In this document: positions 60,969-64,000 of the stretch, one piece after another | Numbering within the stretch: position 1 is the stretch's first letter | How the letters are laid out: each line of letters begins with the position of its first letter | NCBI GenBank assembly: GCA_030267565.1 | Contig: BRXU01000049.1 | Location: 186,001 to 250,000 of the forward strand | Direction of reading: 5' to 3' | DNA: 64,000 bases | Source of the DNA: Pleodorina starrii | Taxonomy: Eukaryota > Chlorophyta > Chlorophyceae > Chlamydomonadales > Volvocaceae | Made by a program: the position numbers and the translations under genes | Notes under the pieces: generated by a model | Seen by the model: the letters and a program-made list of their open reading frames with translations, nothing else | What the model was told of the DNA's origin: nothing | Databases searched by the model: none

Positions 60969-62996
60969 ACCCTTACGCCGGACGGACACCGTCGGGACAC
61001 TTCACGTGTGGAACACCTCCCAGAGCAGCCGCAGTACGCATCCATTAATTCAAAACCCTGAGCCCTACACCCTGAGCCACCAAACAACCACACACAGATA
61101 CACACCAACCAGCGCCAAACGCGTAACGTACCCCGCCACGCCGCACATGACCACCGTGCCGCAGTGCAGCTGATGAGCGATGACGGCGGCCCACAGCTTC
61201 CAAACCATCTGCACCCGCACAGCCCTGCACGGGGTCTGCGCCGGTGCAAGGCCAAGCCATTTTGCAGTACAGTAGCTCACTTCTCTTTGCCGCGCCCCGC
61301 CCCGCCCCGCCCCGCCCATGGCCACCCCGCCTACGGCCACCTACCCACACCACCAAGAGCGTGCACATGTGCCTTTGCGCAGCCCCCCCCCGGGGCCTCT
61401 CCGCTCATTATCGATACCTCCCCGCCAAGCCATTTACACACCCACCACGTCCTTCACACCGCAACAACTCCTGCCGACTCCGCCGAACAAAAAGGCGCAA
61501 AGCGCGTACCGCGCGGTAAAGCCTCCGTCCAAACAGACCCACAGATCAGTTTGGGCGGGCGAGCAACGCCTCGACAGCGCTGTGGATCCACACGTGCATC
61601 ACAACTAAGACACACCAAACCAAACCACACGTGATGTGTGTCGTTCACGCGAGGCACACGGCGAGGCAACTCAAATGTCGTACAGTGTCGTACTGCGCTC
61701 ATCCGCCTGGCCAGTGGCAAAGGCCCGGCGGGCCAAGAGAGTGCCGTACGGATCGTGGCTCCCGCGCCCCGCATAACCACAAAACCAGGAGCGGACCCGT
61801 TGGGTCATCTGCGGCCCCGGCGCACCGCGTTGCTCTGGATGGCCGGACGAAAAAAATGGGGCGTCCGTTAGGTCTCTGCGTTTACTAGGTACCGCACGCC
61901 GCCGAGGCGTCCCCTCATTCCTCCTTGAAGGGTAGAGGGACGTGCCTTGGCAGCCGTAATGATGATGTTGGGTGGCGTCGCGCCGGCGCCAAAACCGCGA
62001 CGTTCGATCCTCGCTGTGCCTCGCGCATTGGTGTCATGCGTGTACAGCGGGCGCCACCGCATGCATTAACAACACAAAAAAAGGACGCAAAAAGAAGCCC
62101 CGAAAATCAAGATGGGTTCTTCTTCTATCAAATCAAATTGTAGCGAGGAAAGCTTATTGGCGACGTGGAGGGCTTTTTCGCGTGCTCCCCAAGGGGCCGC
62201 CCGCTTCCCCACCCGTTGCCCCTCCCACGCACCTTCCCTCTTCGCCCTTCTCTCTCCGGTCTCCGCAAACACGCCTCTCCGCCCAAATCTCCTCTCCACC
62301 GCCGTTTAATCTTCTGTCGTACTCTCGTACTCTTCTCGTACCGTGGACACATTGCTAAGCGCACCGCAACCAGACAGCCAACGCGACTGAGATTAGCAGC
62401 GAGCGATGTCCTCCATCTCCATCTCCACCTCCACTTCCCTACCTCTTTAACAGCTCACGGCGCACATGGCAGGGACGACGTGCTTCACCTACGGCCCAAC
62501 TCGTCATATCCAAATATTCAAAAGCACCTGCGACAGATCGCACCTCGGGTCTCCCGAAGCCGCTCTGCATAACCAACTCCCGTCCCTCCCGTCGCCCCGA
62601 ACAGACGACTGCTCTCCTCGTCAAGCGAACGCAGACGGGGATGCCGCTGCCGCGCTCCGGCCCCCAGGCGCGCGCGCGCCACTCTCTCGCTTTGCGCAGC
62701 CGCGGGAGGGGCCAACCCCTCCCGCACAAAATGGCTTGGCGCCGAACGCCGACTTCCCTCACCTTCCCTCCACGCCTCGTCGTCACCGCACTCGCGCATC
62801 GACGCTCGTGCACATGTATGTTGCGTATCCGGGGGGGCCGCGCGGGCCTCCTAATCACCACCACACACACCCCTCTCTCTCTCTCTCCTCGTGTCAACTC
62901 GAGTGGCAACCAGGGTACCATTTAACGCCAAAGTTGACCAACACAAACTCACCCACACAGGGACACTGACACACCCCTTCCTCACGAATCGACGAA

Positions 62997-63993
62997 TTAG
63001 TGTGGCAGACCCCACGGCAGCCACTCCGCCAGATCGCAGGCCCGCAGCGAAGCCGCCGCCGCCGCCGCCTGCGCGCCGCCGCCGCCGCCGCCGCAGCCGC
63101 TCCTGGTCCCCAGCGCCCCCACCAGTCGGACCAGGTGAATCGCCGGCGCTTCCGGATGGTTGGGCGGTCGCGTCTCCACGTGGGGAGTGAAGAGGCACGG
63201 GTGTCCAGGGGACGGGAGGCCGGAGGCAACGCAGCCCCGCCGGCGCGGCGCTTTCGGCGGCGGCGGCGGCAGCAGCTGCGCGCCGGCTGCCGCCGCCGCC
63301 GCGCCCGCCGCCAGCGGCTCCATTAGCAGCAGCCTGGCGGAGAGTAGCCCCGTCCCCAGGCAAGCGCAGGGCAGCATGCCCGTGCCCTTGCAGCGGCGGC
63401 CTTCCACCGGGGCTGAAGACGAGGAGGAGGAGGAGGAGGAGGAGGAGGAGGCGCGGGAAAAGAGGCCTGCCGGCGCGGCGGCGTCACCAGCCGGCGAGCC
63501 CAGCAGGCTGGGCGTGTCGTACACGTGTACGGGTGACTCTGCGCTGGCCTCGGAAGCCAGCAGGAAGCTGCCGGTGTCGTTACCGCCCGACAGACCGCGG
63601 CACGGAGACGCGCACTCCTCCTCAAAGTCATCAGAGTACGGCAGCTGGACGACCAACTCCTCGTCGCCGGCGGCGCCGGCGGCGCCGCCGCCGCAGCGGC
63701 TCCGGCTGCCGCCGCTGCAGCTACCGCTGCGGCGGCGGCGCCGGCTGCGCCCGTGCCCGGCTGCCCCGACGCAGCGCTGCTGGTCCTTCTCCCGGCCGTT
63801 GACCGTTGGCGTTGGCCGCCCGGCGCCGCAGCGGCGGACTGCGGCCGCAGTGCGGCTGTAGTCGTGGCCCTCAAGGAGGCCCGCTTGATCGCATACATCG
63901 AACCCCACCACGACAGCGGCGGTCAGGGGGCAGGGAGCGGCATCGGCGGCGCCCGCGGTGTCCACCGGCACCCAGGACAGCACAGACAGACGC
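62997..63993 (-). CDS. 3' exon of an unidentified gene running off the right window edge
   Basis: The minus strand is open for about 332 codons from the window edge to a stop at 62997, and CCCCCAG/GCG at 64000-63991 looks like a splice acceptor at 63993 (one base of a split codon). The translation has VLSWVPVDTAGAADAAP at the start, DEELVVQLPYSDDFEEE in the middle, a run of about 13 Ser, Ala/Gly runs, and ends in SLRACDLAEWLPWGLPH. I recognise no domain. Ala, Ser and Gly homopolymers are typical of terminal exons here, so a real gene end is plausible, but a shadow frame cannot be excluded. Confidence 0.4.
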
Positions 63994-64000
63994 CTGGGGG

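Larger units (their letters stand above)
56443..62996. other. 6.5-kb interval with no confident gene
   Basis: The first 300 bases are the promoter side of DUF506 copy B. The remainder is compositionally mixed. I found no splice-linked ORF set. One plus-strand ORF (58423-59004) is annotated separately at low confidence. Short tandem repeats occur at 60305-60397 (two copies of a roughly 47-base CCACCCAGCCGTTATCCCGAA unit) and 60913-60968. GC-box-like CCCGCCCCGCC tracts are at 61295-61315. Confidence 0.45.

Overview
This is nuclear DNA of a green alga, most likely a volvocine or other chlamydomonadalean species. The evidence is very high GC, intron-rich genes with GT-AG and some GC-AG introns, long Ala/Gly/Gln runs in exons, TGTAA polyadenylation signals, CCCTAAAA (TTTTAGGG-type) telomere-like motifs, CA-rich microsatellites, and a ciliary gene (jouberin). 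No operons or prokaryotic features were seen.

Layout. Positions 1-855 (minus): 5' exon of an unidentified gene running off the left edge. 2107-16293 (minus): a complete 20-exon AHI1/jouberin-like gene (1852 aa as modelled). It has a WD40 propeller and a Gln-rich, prion-like C-terminal tail, and its introns hold a tRNA-derived SINE-like element and ACACATGC arrays. 18882-34748 (minus): a 22-exon gene (about 2845 aa) for a chromatin regulator with the order PHD, DDT, WHIM/WSD, SUMO-motif cluster, PHD. 35015-35113: a 43-bp-arm inverted repeat in an intergenic stretch. 38030-43958 (plus): a 9-exon LEO1 gene (PAF1 complex, 481 aa). 44981-47398 (plus) and 54328-56442 (minus): two convergent DUF506/PDDEXK_6 paralogs. 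Their last exons and the adjoining 3' end of the intron are nearly identical, while their upstream exons have diverged. 56443-62996: no confident gene. 62997-63993 (minus): the 3' exon of an unidentified gene running off the right edge.

The exon models were built by hand from both strands. Phase was checked at every junction, and all five complete models give CDS lengths divisible by three. The genes are independent nuclear units: one ciliary, two acting on chromatin and transcription, and a DUF506 pair of unknown role. I found no single multi-gene novel system. The most interesting signals are the partial near-identity of the DUF506 pair, a decayed tandem exon in one of them, the two perfect or near-perfect long palindromes, the cluster of five SUMO consensus sites, and repeated copies of real splice-donor sequences inside downstream introns.
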